The notes below the pieces were generated by a model. The model was not told where the DNA came from. It did no database searches and saw nothing but the letters and a program-made list of their open reading frames with translations. Positions 9,207 through 19,110 of a DNA stretch of 64,000 nucleotides are shown here, one piece after another (positions within the stretch are counted from its first letter, which is position 1; every line of letters starts with the position of its first letter). The position numbers were made by a program, and so were the translations under genes. Origin of the DNA: Streptomyces albireticuli (GTDB taxonomy: Bacteria > Actinomycetota > Actinomycetes > Streptomycetales > Streptomycetaceae); the NCBI RefSeq assembly GCF_021228125.1, contig NZ_JAJQQS010000002.1, positions 248,001 through 312,000 on the forward strand, in the 5' to 3' direction.

Positions 9207-9220
9207 CCCCTATATAGGGG
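9207..9220. promoter_or_regulatory. 14-bp perfect palindrome CCCCTATATAGGGG
   Basis: A perfect palindrome with an A/T core in the 282-bp spacer between the XRE regulator and the desaturase gene. It may be a regulator site or the core of a small terminator for the XRE gene. The position, about 45 nt downstream of the regulator stop, allows either reading. Confidence 0.4.
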
Positions 9221-9370
9221 CGCCGGTGCGTACACGTATGCGCGGCCCGCCGACTCCGCTCGGTGAGCGGCCGCACCGGCCCGCACCCGGAAGTATCCCG
9301 GCCCCCGTGCCCGCCGCTCGCGGGCGCGGGGGCCGAGTGACACCGGTCGCGACCTGGGGCGTTTGGCGTT

Positions 9371-9413
9371 TACGGTCCGCTTAACCTACGGTGTCGTAAC
9401 CTACGGAGCCGTA
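9371..9413 (+). promoter_or_regulatory. Tandem operators upstream of acyl-ACP desaturase
   Basis: Two inverted repeats of the form TACGG-n2-(C/T)CGTA lie at 9387-9398 (TACGGTGTCGTA) and 9402-9413 (TACGGAGCCGTA), 15 bp apart. The direct repeat TAACCTACGG is seen at 9382 and 9397. A further TACGG half-site sits at 9371. The array ends 31 nt before the GTG, so it overlaps the likely promoter. This layout fits cooperative binding of a TetR-type lipid regulator; the regulator itself is not in the window. Confidence 0.6.
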
Positions 9414-9444
9414 AGTAAGATCGTCCCCCCATCAGGAGCTGTCT

Positions 9445-10419
9445 GTGACCATCGCCCCCCTTCGTCACCACGCTCGGGCCGTATGGAGCGACAGCCGCCT
9501 GCTGTACGCGCTGGAAGAGGTCGTCGAGACCGAGATCAACCGGCATCTGAAGGTCGCCAAGGAGTGGATGCCGCACGAGTACGTGCCCTGGAGCGACGGG
9601 CGCGACTTCGACGGGGTGATGGGCGGCGAGGCGTGGGCGCCGGAGCAGTCCAAGGTGACCGACATCGGGCGTACCGCCCTCATCGTCAACCTGCTGACCG
9701 AGGACAACCTCCCCAGTTACCACCACGAGATCGCCACTCTCTTCGGCCGCGACGGCGCCTGGGGCACCTGGGTGCACCGCTGGACGGCGGAGGAGGGCCG
9801 GCACGGCATCGTCATGCGGGACTACCTGCTGACGTCGCGGGCCGTGGACCCGGTGGCGCTGGAGCGGTTCCGGATGCAGCACATGTCCGAGGGCTTCGAG
9901 TCCGACAACCGGCACAGCATGCTGCACTCGGTCGCCTACGTGGCCTTCCAGGAGCTGGCCACCCGCATCTCGCACCGGAACACCGGCAAGCACTCCGGCG
10001 ACCCGGTCTGCGAGCGCATGCTCGCCCGGATCGCCACGGACGAGAACCTGCACATGGTCTTCTACCGCAATCTGCTCGGGAAGGCCTTCGAGCTGGCGCC
10101 CGACCAGACCATGGCCGCGGTGCGCGATGTGGTCGTCGGCTTCCGGATGCCCGGCCACGGCATCCCCGGCTTCGAGCGGGCCGCGGCCCAGATGGCCATC
10201 GGCGGGATCTACAACCTGCGCATCCACCACGACGACGTGCTCCAGCCCGTCCTCCGCTTCCTCAAGGTCCTGGAGATCACCGGGCTGGGCCCGGACGGCC
10301 TGCGGGCCCAGGAGGAGCTCGGCATGTTCATGAACGGCCTGGACGGCGAGGCGACGCGGTTCGACGAGCGCCGGGAGGCCCTGCTGGCCCGCCGCAAGGC
10401 GCGGGCCGAGAAGGCCTGA
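9445..10419 (+). CDS. desA: Acyl-[acyl-carrier-protein] desaturase
   Basis: Soluble di-iron desaturase of 324 residues that introduces a double bond into acyl-ACP, supplying unsaturated fatty acids. The ferritin-like helices carry the iron ligands in two sets: EEVVETEINRHL and AEEGRHG, then FQELATRISHRN and ATDENLHMVF. The GTG at 9445 follows AGGAG by about 8 nt. It stands alone, faces pepN, and is separated from it by a bidirectional terminator. Tandem operator repeats immediately upstream indicate control by a lipid-responsive repressor. The family assignment is firm; the symbol follows actinobacterial usage. Confidence 0.92.
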   Translation: MTIAPLRHHARAVWSDSRLLYALEEVVETEINRHLKVAKEWMPHEYVPWSDGRDFDGVMGGEAWAPEQSKVTDIGRTALIVNLLTEDNLPSYHHEIATLFGRDGAWGTWVHRWTAEEGRHGIVMRDYLLTSRAVDPVALERFRMQHMSEGFESDNRHSMLHSVAYVAFQELATRISHRNTGKHSGDPVCERMLARIATDENLHMVFYRNLLGKAFELAPDQTMAAVRDVVVGFRMPGHGIPGFERAAAQMAIGGIYNLRIHHDDVLQPVLRFLKVLEITGLGPDGLRAQEELGMFMNGLDGEATRFDERREALLARRKARAEKA

Positions 10420-10440
10420 GCGCACCGGGAACGAAAGACA

Positions 10441-10478
10441 GGGGTGCCCCCGGCCGCACGAACGGCCGGGGGCACCCC
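10441..10478. terminator. Bidirectional terminator between desaturase and pepN
   Basis: A perfect 16-bp stem (10441-10456 with 10463-10478) and a 6-nt loop, placed between the convergent stops of the desaturase and the first pepN gene. No long U-tract, as usual in Streptomyces. Confidence 0.8.
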
Positions 10479-10496
10479 CGTGTGTCAGGAGGGGCG

Positions 10497-13064
10497 TCAG
10501 GCGGCGGCCGCGTCCGCGGCCTGGGCCTTCAGGGCACGCTCCACGCCCGCGCGGGCCTCCGTCACCAGCCGGCGCAGGGCCGCGTTCGGCTCGGCCGAGG
10601 CCAGCCAGGCGTCCGTGGCGTCCAGGGTCTCCTGGGAGACCAGCAGCGACGGGTAGAGGCCCACCGCGATCTGCTGGGCGATCTCGTGGCTGCGCGACTC
10701 CCAGATCGACTTCACGACGGCGAAGTACTTCTCCGCGTACGGTGCCAGCAGCTCGCGCTGGTCGGCCTGGACGAAGCCGCCGATGACGGCCTCCTGCACC
10801 GCGTTGGGCAGGTCACCGGAGTCGACGACGGCCTTCCACGCCTCGGCCTTGGCGTCGGCGGTCGGCCGCGCGGCCCGCGCCGAGGCGGCGTACCGCTCGC
10901 CCGCGGAGGTCTTGTCGCGCTCCAGCTCGGCCGCGATCGCCGGCTCGTCCGCGCGGCCGGTCGCCGCGAGGCGGGACAGCAGCGACCAGCGCAGGTCCGT
11001 GTCCACGGCCAGGCCCTCGATGGTCTCGGTGCCGTCGAGGAGCGCGGCCAGCAGGTCGAGCTGCTCCTCCGTGCGGGCCGTGGCCGCGAAGGCGCGCGCC
11101 CAGGCCAGCTGGTGGTCGCTGCCCGGCTCGGCGGCGCGCAGCTGTGCGAGCGTCGCCTCCGTCCACCGGGCCAGACCGCTCTCGCGCCACTCGGGGGCCG
11201 CGTAGAGGTCCAGGGCGAGCTTCGCCTGCCGCTGGAGGGACTGGACGACGCCGATGTCCGACTCCTTGGCGACGCCCGAGAGGACGAGCGCGAGGTAGTC
11301 ACGGGTGGCCAGCTCGCCGTCGCGGGTCATGTCCCAGGCCGAGGCCCAGCACAGGGCGCGCGGCAGCGACGCCTCGAAGTCGCCCAGGTGCGCGGTGACG
11401 ACCCGCAGCGACTCCTCGTCCAGACGCACCTTGGCGTACGACAGGTCGTCGTCGTTGAGGAGGACGACCGCCGGGCGCTTGCGGCCGACGAGCTCCTCGA
11501 CGGCCGTCAGCTCGCCGTCGACGTCCAGCTCGACGCGGTCCGTGCGGACGAGCTTGCCGTCCTGGAGCTCGTAGAGGCCGACGGCGATGCGGTGCGGGCG
11601 CAGCGTGGGCTCGCCCTTGGCGCCGGCGGGCAGCGCCGGGGCCTCCTGCTTGACGGCGAAGGACGTGATGACGCCCTCCCCGTCGACCTCGATCTCGGGG
11701 CGCAGGATGTTGATGCCGGCCGTCTCCAGCCACGCCTTCGACCACGTCTTCAGGTCGCGCCCGGAGGTGTCCTCCAGCGCGCCCAGCAGGTCGGTGAGGC
11801 GGGTGTTGCCGAAGGCGTGCGCCTTGAAGTAGGTCTGGACGCCCCGGAAGAAGGCGTCCTCGCCCACATAGGCGACGAGCTGCTTGAGGACGGACGCGCC
11901 CTTGGCGTAGGTGATGCCGTCGAAGTTGACGAGCACGTCGTCGAGGTCGCGGATCTCCGCCATGATCGGGTGGGTCGACGGCAGCTGGTCCTGCCGGTAG
12001 GCCCAGGTCTTCATGGAGTTGGCGAAGGTGGTCCAGGAGTGGGGCCACTTCGAGCCCGGTGCCGCGGCCTGGCAGGCGATGGAGGTGTACGTGGCGAACG
12101 ACTCGTTCAGCCAGAGGTCGTTCCACCACTCCATGGTGACCAGGTCGCCGAACCACATGTGGGCCAGCTCGTGGAGGATGGTCTCGGCCCGCGTCTCGTA
12201 GGCCGCGTCCGTCACCTTCGACCGGAAGACGTACTGGTCGCGGATGGTGACCGCGCCGGCGTTCTCCATCGCGCCCGCGTTGAACTCCGGCACGAACAGC
12301 TGGTCGTACTTGGGGAAGGGGTAGTCGTAGGCGAACTTCTCCTCGAACCACTCGAAGCCCTGCCGCGTCACCTCGAAGATCGCGTCGGCGTCGAGGAACT
12401 CGGCCAGCGAGGGACGGCAGTAGATGCCCAGCGGGATGCTGCGGCCGTCCTTCTCGTAAGAGCTGTGCACGCTGTGGTACGGGCCGGCGATCAGCGCGGT
12501 GATGTAGGTGGAGATGCGCTGGGTCGGCTCGAAGCGCCAGACGTTGTCGGCCGGGCGCTCGGGCGTGGGCGAGTTGGAGATGACCGTCCAGCCCTCCGGC
12601 GCCTTCACGGTGAACCGGAACGTCGCCTTCAGGTCGGGCTGCTCGAACGAGGCGAAGACGCGTCGCGCGTCCGGCACCTCGAACTGCGTGTAGAGGTAGG
12701 CCTGCTGGTCGACCGGGTCGACGAAGCGGTGCAGACCCTCACCCGTATTGGTGTACGCGCAGTCCGCGACGACCTTCAGCTCGTTGCGTCCGGGCAGCAG
12801 ACCGGGCAGCGCGATGCGGCTGTCCCGGAACACCTCGGCGGCGTCCAGGGCGGTCCCGTTCAGCACGACCTCGTGCACGGCGGGCGCCACCAGGTCGATG
12901 AAGGACTCCGCCGCCTCGGCCGCCTCGAACCGCACCACGGTCTCGGAGCGGTACGTACCGCCCTGCTGGGCGCCGGAGAGGTCGAGGTCGATCTCGTAGG
13001 AGTCGACGGTGAGCAGGCGCGCGCGCCGCTGCGCCTCTTCGCGGGTCAGGTTCGTTCCAGGCAC
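10497..13064 (-). CDS. pepN: Aminopeptidase N (M1 family), paralogue 1
   Basis: Zinc metallopeptidase of 855 residues that removes N-terminal amino acids from peptides in the cytosol. It has the M1 exopeptidase signature GAMEN (in NAGAMENAGAV) and the zinc site HELAH at residues 298-302, followed by NESFATY supplying the third ligand Glu. The C-terminal ERAP1-like helical domain is complete. The start is the GTG of VPGTNLTREEA, with AAGGAG upstream; the longer frame adds an unrelated Pro/Arg-rich stretch. A second, diverged copy lies at 22637-25234. Length is normal for actinobacterial PepN. Confidence 0.95.
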   Translation of the reverse strand: MPGTNLTREEAQRRARLLTVDSYEIDLDLSGAQQGGTYRSETVVRFEAAEAAESFIDLVAPAVHEVVLNGTALDAAEVFRDSRIALPGLLPGRNELKVVADCAYTNTGEGLHRFVDPVDQQAYLYTQFEVPDARRVFASFEQPDLKATFRFTVKAPEGWTVISNSPTPERPADNVWRFEPTQRISTYITALIAGPYHSVHSSYEKDGRSIPLGIYCRPSLAEFLDADAIFEVTRQGFEWFEEKFAYDYPFPKYDQLFVPEFNAGAMENAGAVTIRDQYVFRSKVTDAAYETRAETILHELAHMWFGDLVTMEWWNDLWLNESFATYTSIACQAAAPGSKWPHSWTTFANSMKTWAYRQDQLPSTHPIMAEIRDLDDVLVNFDGITYAKGASVLKQLVAYVGEDAFFRGVQTYFKAHAFGNTRLTDLLGALEDTSGRDLKTWSKAWLETAGINILRPEIEVDGEGVITSFAVKQEAPALPAGAKGEPTLRPHRIAVGLYELQDGKLVRTDRVELDVDGELTAVEELVGRKRPAVVLLNDDDLSYAKVRLDEESLRVVTAHLGDFEASLPRALCWASAWDMTRDGELATRDYLALVLSGVAKESDIGVVQSLQRQAKLALDLYAAPEWRESGLARWTEATLAQLRAAEPGSDHQLAWARAFAATARTEEQLDLLAALLDGTETIEGLAVDTDLRWSLLSRLAATGRADEPAIAAELERDKTSAGERYAASARAARPTADAKAEAWKAVVDSGDLPNAVQEAVIGGFVQADQRELLAPYAEKYFAVVKSIWESRSHEIAQQIAVGLYPSLLVSQETLDATDAWLASAEPNAALRRLVTEARAGVERALKAQAADAAAA

Positions 13065-13144
13065 CTGGGCATCTCCTTGACATCGTGACTTTCCGGCCAT
13101 CCTTCCACGGCGGCCGGACGGGTGTGGATCAACGGGCAGGGGGT

Positions 13145-14323
13145 TCAGCGGCGGAGGGCGCACGTCCAGGGGCCGTCCGCCTCGATCTTCAGCAGCCCCG
13201 GGCCGGGCAGCGGGGCGCCGACCTCGATCCGGCCGATCTCGTTGACGAGCAGGTCGTCCCAGCCTTCGGGATCGTGCGGGAGGTGTTCGACCGTGAAGTT
13301 GTGCTCGCCGCGGTGGGCGAAGGAGCCGACGCCCTCGGCGCCGTGGTGGACCAGGACGTCGGGGCCGCGGCCCTCGACGGGGGCGGTGGTCAGCTGCCGG
13401 GCGGCGTCGACGGGGAGCACCGCGAGGGTCCAGGCCCGCTCGGCCTCGATCCGCAGGGTCAGCGGGCGGTCGGCGGGCACTTCCGCGACCGTGCGGCCGC
13501 GGAGCGGGGCGTCGGCGTAGTAGAAGAGCAGGGAGTTGTCGGTGCGGCCGTAGGCGTCGCAGTCCGAGACGGTTACGGAGATGTTGTCGCGGGTCTCCAT
13601 CTGGAGGAGGACCCGGCCCGGCGGCAGCGTCCGGTCGAAGGTGACGGTCTCGTTGCCGCGGCCGTGGCGCACCACGGGGGCGAAGGTGGGGAAGCGCGGC
13701 ACCTCGGCGACGGGCGGCGCGAAGGTCGGGAGGTGCTGCGGCGCGGCGGGCACGGGCGGCACGGGCGGCTGCGGCGCGGCGTCCCGCGGTTCGTCGCCGT
13801 CCACGACGATGCCGAAGTCCGTCGCGAGCCCGGCCAGCCCGGACGCGTACCCCTGCCCGACGGCCCGGAACTTCCAGCCGCCCGCGCGCCGGTAGAACTC
13901 GCCGAAGACGAAGGCCGTCTCGGTCGTCGCGTCACCGACCGGGAAGTGCGCGACGGCCGCGCCGGCGGCGGTCGCCACCCGGATGTCCAGGTCGGGCACC
14001 CGCCCGAAGGCGCCCCCGTCCGCCGAGGCCGAGACCACGATCCGCTCGACGCCGGGCTCCACCACGGCCGGGTCCAGGGTCAGCCAGTCGGCCCGGACGC
14101 CGCCCGCGCCGTCCGACTTGCCCAGGTGGCGCACCGCGCCCGACGGGTGCGCGGGCTGGTTGTAGAAGACGAGGTCGGCGTCGCCGCGGACCTTGCCGGT
14201 CGCGTCGAGGAGCAGTGCGGAGAGATCCACGTCGGGCACCCCGGCGTCGGCACGCCAGCTGACGGCGATGTGCAGGAGTTCGACGGGTACGGGCAGATTG
14301 GCGCCCTTTGCTATCCGGGTCAT
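13145..14323 (-). CDS. TerD-family (tellurium resistance-like) protein
   Basis: 392-residue protein with an N-terminal TerD domain (about residues 1-180: KGANLPVPVELLHIAVSWRA, DADLVFYNQP, ETAFVFGEFYRR, WKFRAVGQGYASGLAGL). A Pro-rich linker follows (about 185-225). The C-terminal beta domain carries two similar halves, one around RVLLQMETRDNISV and one around EAERAWTLAVLPV. TerD proteins bind calcium and take part in stress and development systems. No other ter gene is adjacent. The combination of TerD with this C-terminal region is common in Streptomyces; its precise role is unknown. Confidence 0.85.
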   Translation of the reverse strand: MTRIAKGANLPVPVELLHIAVSWRADAGVPDVDLSALLLDATGKVRGDADLVFYNQPAHPSGAVRHLGKSDGAGGVRADWLTLDPAVVEPGVERIVVSASADGGAFGRVPDLDIRVATAAGAAVAHFPVGDATTETAFVFGEFYRRAGGWKFRAVGQGYASGLAGLATDFGIVVDGDEPRDAAPQPPVPPVPAAPQHLPTFAPPVAEVPRFPTFAPVVRHGRGNETVTFDRTLPPGRVLLQMETRDNISVTVSDCDAYGRTDNSLLFYYADAPLRGRTVAEVPADRPLTLRIEAERAWTLAVLPVDAARQLTTAPVEGRGPDVLVHHGAEGVGSFAHRGEHNFTVEHLPHDPEGWDDLLVNEIGRIEVGAPLPGPGLLKIEADGPWTCALRR

Positions 14324-14382
14324 GATCGAACTCTGCCACCGAAATGGCGCACGATGACCGGATTCCGCCAGCAGAAAACAGC

Positions 14383-14423
14383 GCCGTGCCCGGCCGCGCC
14401 GTGTACGCGCGGCCGGGCACGGC
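14383..14423 (-). terminator. Terminator downstream of asd
   Basis: 17-bp perfect stem (14383-14399 with 14407-14423) and a 7-nt loop, located just past the asd stop and before the TerD gene start. This indicates that asd and the TerD gene are separate transcripts. Confidence 0.7.
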
Positions 14424-14445
14424 CTGGCGCCGGGGAGGGCCGGGA

Positions 14446-15555
<1,110 letters not shown>

Positions 15556-15618
15556 CTACCCGCACCAAAAGTCCAATCCATTGTCCGGTGGCCGGGACGC
15601 GGGCGGGCGCGGCCGGGA

Positions 15619-15894
15619 TCACGGCCGGGGATCGGCGGGCCAGTGCTGCACCCTGACGACGAAGACCACGGCCAGGCGGCGGTGCTCCTGGTACCAGACG
15701 ATGAGACGGCCCTCCGCGTGGTCCAGCAGGCGTGAGACCCCTGACTCCTCGATGCGGGGGTCGCCGAGATGTCTCACCGAGGCGGCATCGGCCAGCCTGC
15801 CCGCCAGGCGTTCGACGTCCTGTTTCACCTCGGGGTCGAGGCCGCCGACCACCTGCTCGGCATCGGGCAGGTACTCCCACGTCCAGTCGGTCAT
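15619..15894 (-). CDS. RelE/ParE-like small protein, putative toxin
   Basis: 91-residue protein starting MTDWTWEYLPDAEQVV and ending VIVWYQEHRRLAVVFVVRV-like strands, the size and strand order of RelE/ParE-superfamily toxins (helical hairpin, then beta sheet, with RLIVWYQEHRRL). Its ATG overlaps the stop of the upstream gene in an ATGA arrangement, so the two are translationally coupled. No catalytic residues of RelE can be assigned with confidence. It could be an mRNA interferase, a gyrase-type ParE or an inactive relative. Confidence 0.6.
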   Translation of the reverse strand: MTDWTWEYLPDAEQVVGGLDPEVKQDVERLAGRLADAASVRHLGDPRIEESGVSRLLDHAEGRLIVWYQEHRRLAVVFVVRVQHWPADPRP

Positions 15895-16253
15895 CCGGTG
15901 ACCTCGCGCGCCGCTTCGTCCAGCAGGGCGGCGATCTCCGAGGACAGGGCGCGGGCCTCCTCGCGGTCGCCCGCCCGGGCCACGGCCCTTTCCAGCTCGG
16001 CGAGCCTGGCGGCGCGGGCCGGGTGTCGTCGCAGTGCCACGAACACCCCCCACCGGTGCAGGAAGGTGTGCATGGGGACGGTGCTGTCCGTCTGTACGGC
16101 TTCCTGCCAGGCCGCGTGGAACTCCCGCTCGAAACGTACGGCGGAGGACAGGTCGAGGGTGGTGACGGCCACGCGCAGCGCCGCCTCCGTCAGCGGGGGC
16201 ATGGGGAACAGCGGTTCGTCGGGATCGTGACGGTGTACGGGCTGTGCGCTCAC
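15891..16253 (-). CDS. DUF6247-like protein, putative antitoxin partner
   Basis: 120-residue protein with a proline-containing N-terminus (FPMPPLTEAALRVAV), a central motif FEREFHAAWQEAVQTDS, the sequence LHRWGVFVALRRHP and a C-terminal Ala/Glu-rich helix. This matches what I remember of the DUF6247 family, which is usually next to RelE-like genes in Streptomyces. The GTG at 16253 is chosen for AAGGAG about 11 nt upstream. It overlaps the downstream small gene by four bases. No DNA-binding domain is evident, so autoregulation cannot be inferred. Confidence 0.6.
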   Translation of the reverse strand: MSAQPVHRHDPDEPLFPMPPLTEAALRVAVTTLDLSSAVRFEREFHAAWQEAVQTDSTVPMHTFLHRWGVFVALRRHPARAARLAELERAVARAGDREEARALSSEIAALLDEAAREVTG

Positions 16254-16302
16254 GAAGCTGGGTCTCCTTCGGTATCCACCGGCGGCCACGCTTCATGCCA
16301 GT

Positions 16303-16385
16303 CTGCCGCACCCGGCGGGATCCGCGCCGGGTGCGGCAGCCGAACAGAGAGCGGGGCGGGCGCCCATACCGTGTGCCCGCCCCGC
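16303..16385 (-). terminator. Two hairpins downstream of the subtilase gene
   Basis: Two consecutive stem-loops in the spacer between the subtilase stop and the small two-gene unit. The first has a 15-bp perfect stem (16303-16317 with 16325-16339). The second has an 11-bp stem (16351-16361 with 16375-16385). They probably stop transcription from the subtilase gene before the toxin-antitoxin-like pair. Confidence 0.65.
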
Positions 16386-16410
16386 CCGTCCGTCACGGGT
16401 CAGCCGGTGA

Positions 16411-19110
16411 TCAGCCGGTGACGCCGTCCGCCTTGATCTTCAGGGTGTACGGGTTCTCCAGCAGCGGCGAGGTGCGCCGCGACTCCACCTCGATCTCCCA
16501 GACGCCCGGCAGCGGGTTCTTGTACGTGCGCAGGTCGGGGCGGCACGTGTTCTCCGGGTTCGGGTAGTTCGGGTAGCAGTTGATCGTGGAGGTCGGGTCG
16601 GCCGGGAGGCCGTAGGGGCTGATGGCGATGAAGCGGGTCTGGCTGCCCGCCGTGAGGCCGCCCATGGCCAGCTCCAGCGACTTCGCGCCCTTGGGCACGG
16701 TCACGAAGTACGAGGTCGTCGCGTTGCGCGTGGCCTTGCCGGACTTCTCGAGCGTGTACGCCGGGCCGGTGAGCGGCTCGGCGACCACGACCGTGGTGAG
16801 GATCTGCTTGTCGACGCCCTCGGTGCGGTCGTCGTCGACGGTGAGGACGGCGCTGTGCAGGCCGCCGGTCTTCGCCTTGGCCTTGACCTTGACGGTCACG
16901 GGCTTGTTCAGCGGCAGCTTCACCTCGTCGTCACCGGCGAGCTTGAAGGTGCCGTCGTTGTTCTTCCACTTCAGCTCGTGCCACACGGCCTTGTCCGGGC
17001 CGGAGGTACGGGTGATCGTGACGTCGTACGTCCGGGTCTCGCCGGCCTTCAGGCCGCCCTCGCGGTCGTAGACGCCGGTGCCGAAGCCGGGCTTCTTGAG
17101 CCGGCCCGAGAGCATCGTCGAGACGGGTGCCTCGACGGCGTACTCGTGGGCGGTCGCGCGGTCGCGCAGCGCGTCCCAGGCGTCCTCGATGTTGATCAGA
17201 CCGGCGCCCTGCTCGTACGCCTGTGCGCCCTTGATCTGCTTGGCGGTGCTGGTCAGCGCCGTCCGCAGATCGGCCGGGGTGAGCTTCACGCGCTTCTGCT
17301 TGGCGGCCGAGATCAGCAGCGCGGAGGCGCCGGTGGCCTGCGGGGAGGCCATCGAGGTGCCCTGGAGCATGCCGTAGCCGGGCGGCAGCTCGTAGCCGGA
17401 CTCCTTGACGGGGGCGCCGGGCTCCCAGGTCGGCGTGGTGTTGACCGAGGCGCCGGGGGCGGTGAGGGTCGGGGTGAAGCCGCCGTCCTCGCGCGGGCCG
17501 CGGGAGGAGAAGGGCATCATCGCGTACTTGGTCTTCACCTCCGAGCCGTAGTTCGCGGCCCAGGTGTCCTTGGAGATCGACGCGCCCACGCTGACGACCT
17601 TGTCGGCCAGGGCGGGGTCACCGATGGTGTTGACGCCGGGGCCGCTGTTGCCGGCGGATATCACCAGCTGGACGCCGTAGGTGTCGATCAGACGGGTGTA
17701 GAGCTCCGAGCGGGCGTTGTTGCCGTCGTTGAGCGCCGGCAGGCCGCCGATCGACATGTTGACGATGTCGACGCCGCGGTTGACCACCAGGTCGATCATG
17801 CCCTCGGTGAGCGCGACGTTGGTGCAGCCGCCGGTCCAGGTGCAGGCGCGCGAGGAGACGAGCTTGGCGCCGGGCGCCGCGCCGTTCATCTTCCCGCCGA
17901 ACAGGCCGTTGGCGGCGGTGATGCCGGCCACGTGCGTGCCGTGCTCGGACTCGATGACACCGATGCTGACGAAGTCGGCCTTCTTGCCGATCCAGTCGCC
18001 GCCCTTCGGGTCCATCGGCACGTCCTTGCGGATCTGCACGACGAAGGGGATGCGCTCGGCGATCGGGGTGTCGGGGTTGTCCTTGCCGAAGTAGGCGACC
18101 TGGAAGCCGTCCTTGTACGGCTTCAGCTCCTCGTCGTCGCCGAAGTTCCCGTCGTCGTCGAGATCGACGCGGACGGTGCCCCGGGCCTTGTCGTAGAGGA
18201 CCGCCCAGCTGTCGGTGGTGTCGCCGTCGCGGTTGAGGTCGCCCTTCATGTCGCCGCCCGCGGTCTCGCTCTCGCGGAAGAGGGAGACCTGGTACGAGCC
18301 GGTGGGCGCGGTGTACGCGCGGCCGTTGAAGGAGAAGGACGGGCCGGCCGCGTCGGTGGTCATCGGCAGCCAGGTGCCGTCCTTGTCCGCGAGCGGGTCG
18401 GTCGCGGTGACCCAGTCGACGATCTTGCGCTCGCCGGTGGTGGTCTTCTGGAGCGCCGGGTGCCCGAGGTCGATGCCGGAGTCGAGGATGCCGATGGTCA
18501 CGCCGCGGCCGTCGGCCTTCGGGTGGTCCTCGACGAAGTCGACGGCGCCGGTCTCGAAGGCCGGCTGGTAGGGGTTCTTCGCCGGGGTGCCCTTGCCCGG
18601 GGCGGGGTAGGCGCCCGCCTTCGCGCCCCGCGCGCCGGGGACGGAGTCGGCCCGCGGCGTCGGGTCCGGGAGCGGTATCTCCTGCTTGAGGTCGATGCCG
18701 TGCACGGAGTCAAGCTTCTGCGCCTCGGCGATCGCGGCGTCGGCCTTGGCGGTCGGCACAGTGGCCCGGACGTAGCCGAGCTTGTCGTAGGCCTGGCCGA
18801 TGGAGGCGCCCTTGATGGCGTCGAGCTTCTCGGCGACCTGGCCGGTCCGGCCCGGGGCGGTCGCGATCATCATCGTGACGGTCTTGTCGCCGTCCGCCTT
18901 GGCCTCGGCGAGCAGGGAGGCGTCCTGCGAACCGAGCTTGGCGGCCGCCGAGTTGGGCGGCGGGACGGACCCCGGGGCGGGGGTGGGTCCGTCGGCGAGG
19001 GCGGGCGCGGCGCCCGCGGCGGTGAGCGCGGCCACCAGACCGGCCGCGACGGCTATTCGCACGGCGCGTCTGCCGCCGCCGAACGGCGCGTTGGGGGATT
19101 CGGGGGTCAT
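16411..19110 (-). CDS. Secreted S8-family serine peptidase (subtilase)
   Basis: 899-residue exported protease. A signal peptide (about residues 1-38, ending APALADG) is followed by an inhibitor-I9-like propeptide and the subtilisin domain with the triad Asp210 (GILDSGID), His390 (EHGTHVAG) and Ser586 (GTSMASPQ). Between Asp and His lies an insert of about 180 residues with two Asp-rich, calcium-loop-like segments (DLNRDGDTTD and DLDDDGNFGDDEE). The C-terminal 250 residues are beta-sandwich-like. ATG at 19110 is chosen for AGGGA 6 nt upstream. It is divergent from the phosphoesterase gene. Confidence 0.92.
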   Translation of the reverse strand: MTPESPNAPFGGGRRAVRIAVAAGLVAALTAAGAAPALADGPTPAPGSVPPPNSAAAKLGSQDASLLAEAKADGDKTVTMMIATAPGRTGQVAEKLDAIKGASIGQAYDKLGYVRATVPTAKADAAIAEAQKLDSVHGIDLKQEIPLPDPTPRADSVPGARGAKAGAYPAPGKGTPAKNPYQPAFETGAVDFVEDHPKADGRGVTIGILDSGIDLGHPALQKTTTGERKIVDWVTATDPLADKDGTWLPMTTDAAGPSFSFNGRAYTAPTGSYQVSLFRESETAGGDMKGDLNRDGDTTDSWAVLYDKARGTVRVDLDDDGNFGDDEELKPYKDGFQVAYFGKDNPDTPIAERIPFVVQIRKDVPMDPKGGDWIGKKADFVSIGVIESEHGTHVAGITAANGLFGGKMNGAAPGAKLVSSRACTWTGGCTNVALTEGMIDLVVNRGVDIVNMSIGGLPALNDGNNARSELYTRLIDTYGVQLVISAGNSGPGVNTIGDPALADKVVSVGASISKDTWAANYGSEVKTKYAMMPFSSRGPREDGGFTPTLTAPGASVNTTPTWEPGAPVKESGYELPPGYGMLQGTSMASPQATGASALLISAAKQKRVKLTPADLRTALTSTAKQIKGAQAYEQGAGLINIEDAWDALRDRATAHEYAVEAPVSTMLSGRLKKPGFGTGVYDREGGLKAGETRTYDVTITRTSGPDKAVWHELKWKNNDGTFKLAGDDEVKLPLNKPVTVKVKAKAKTGGLHSAVLTVDDDRTEGVDKQILTTVVVAEPLTGPAYTLEKSGKATRNATTSYFVTVPKGAKSLELAMGGLTAGSQTRFIAISPYGLPADPTSTINCYPNYPNPENTCRPDLRTYKNPLPGVWEIEVESRRTSPLLENPYTLKIKADGVTG

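Noticed and set aside
9363..13088. A 1241-codon open frame on the plus strand
   Set aside because: It runs through desA in another frame and antisense to pepN. The protein is Arg/Gly/Val-rich without any domain. High GC keeps such frames open.
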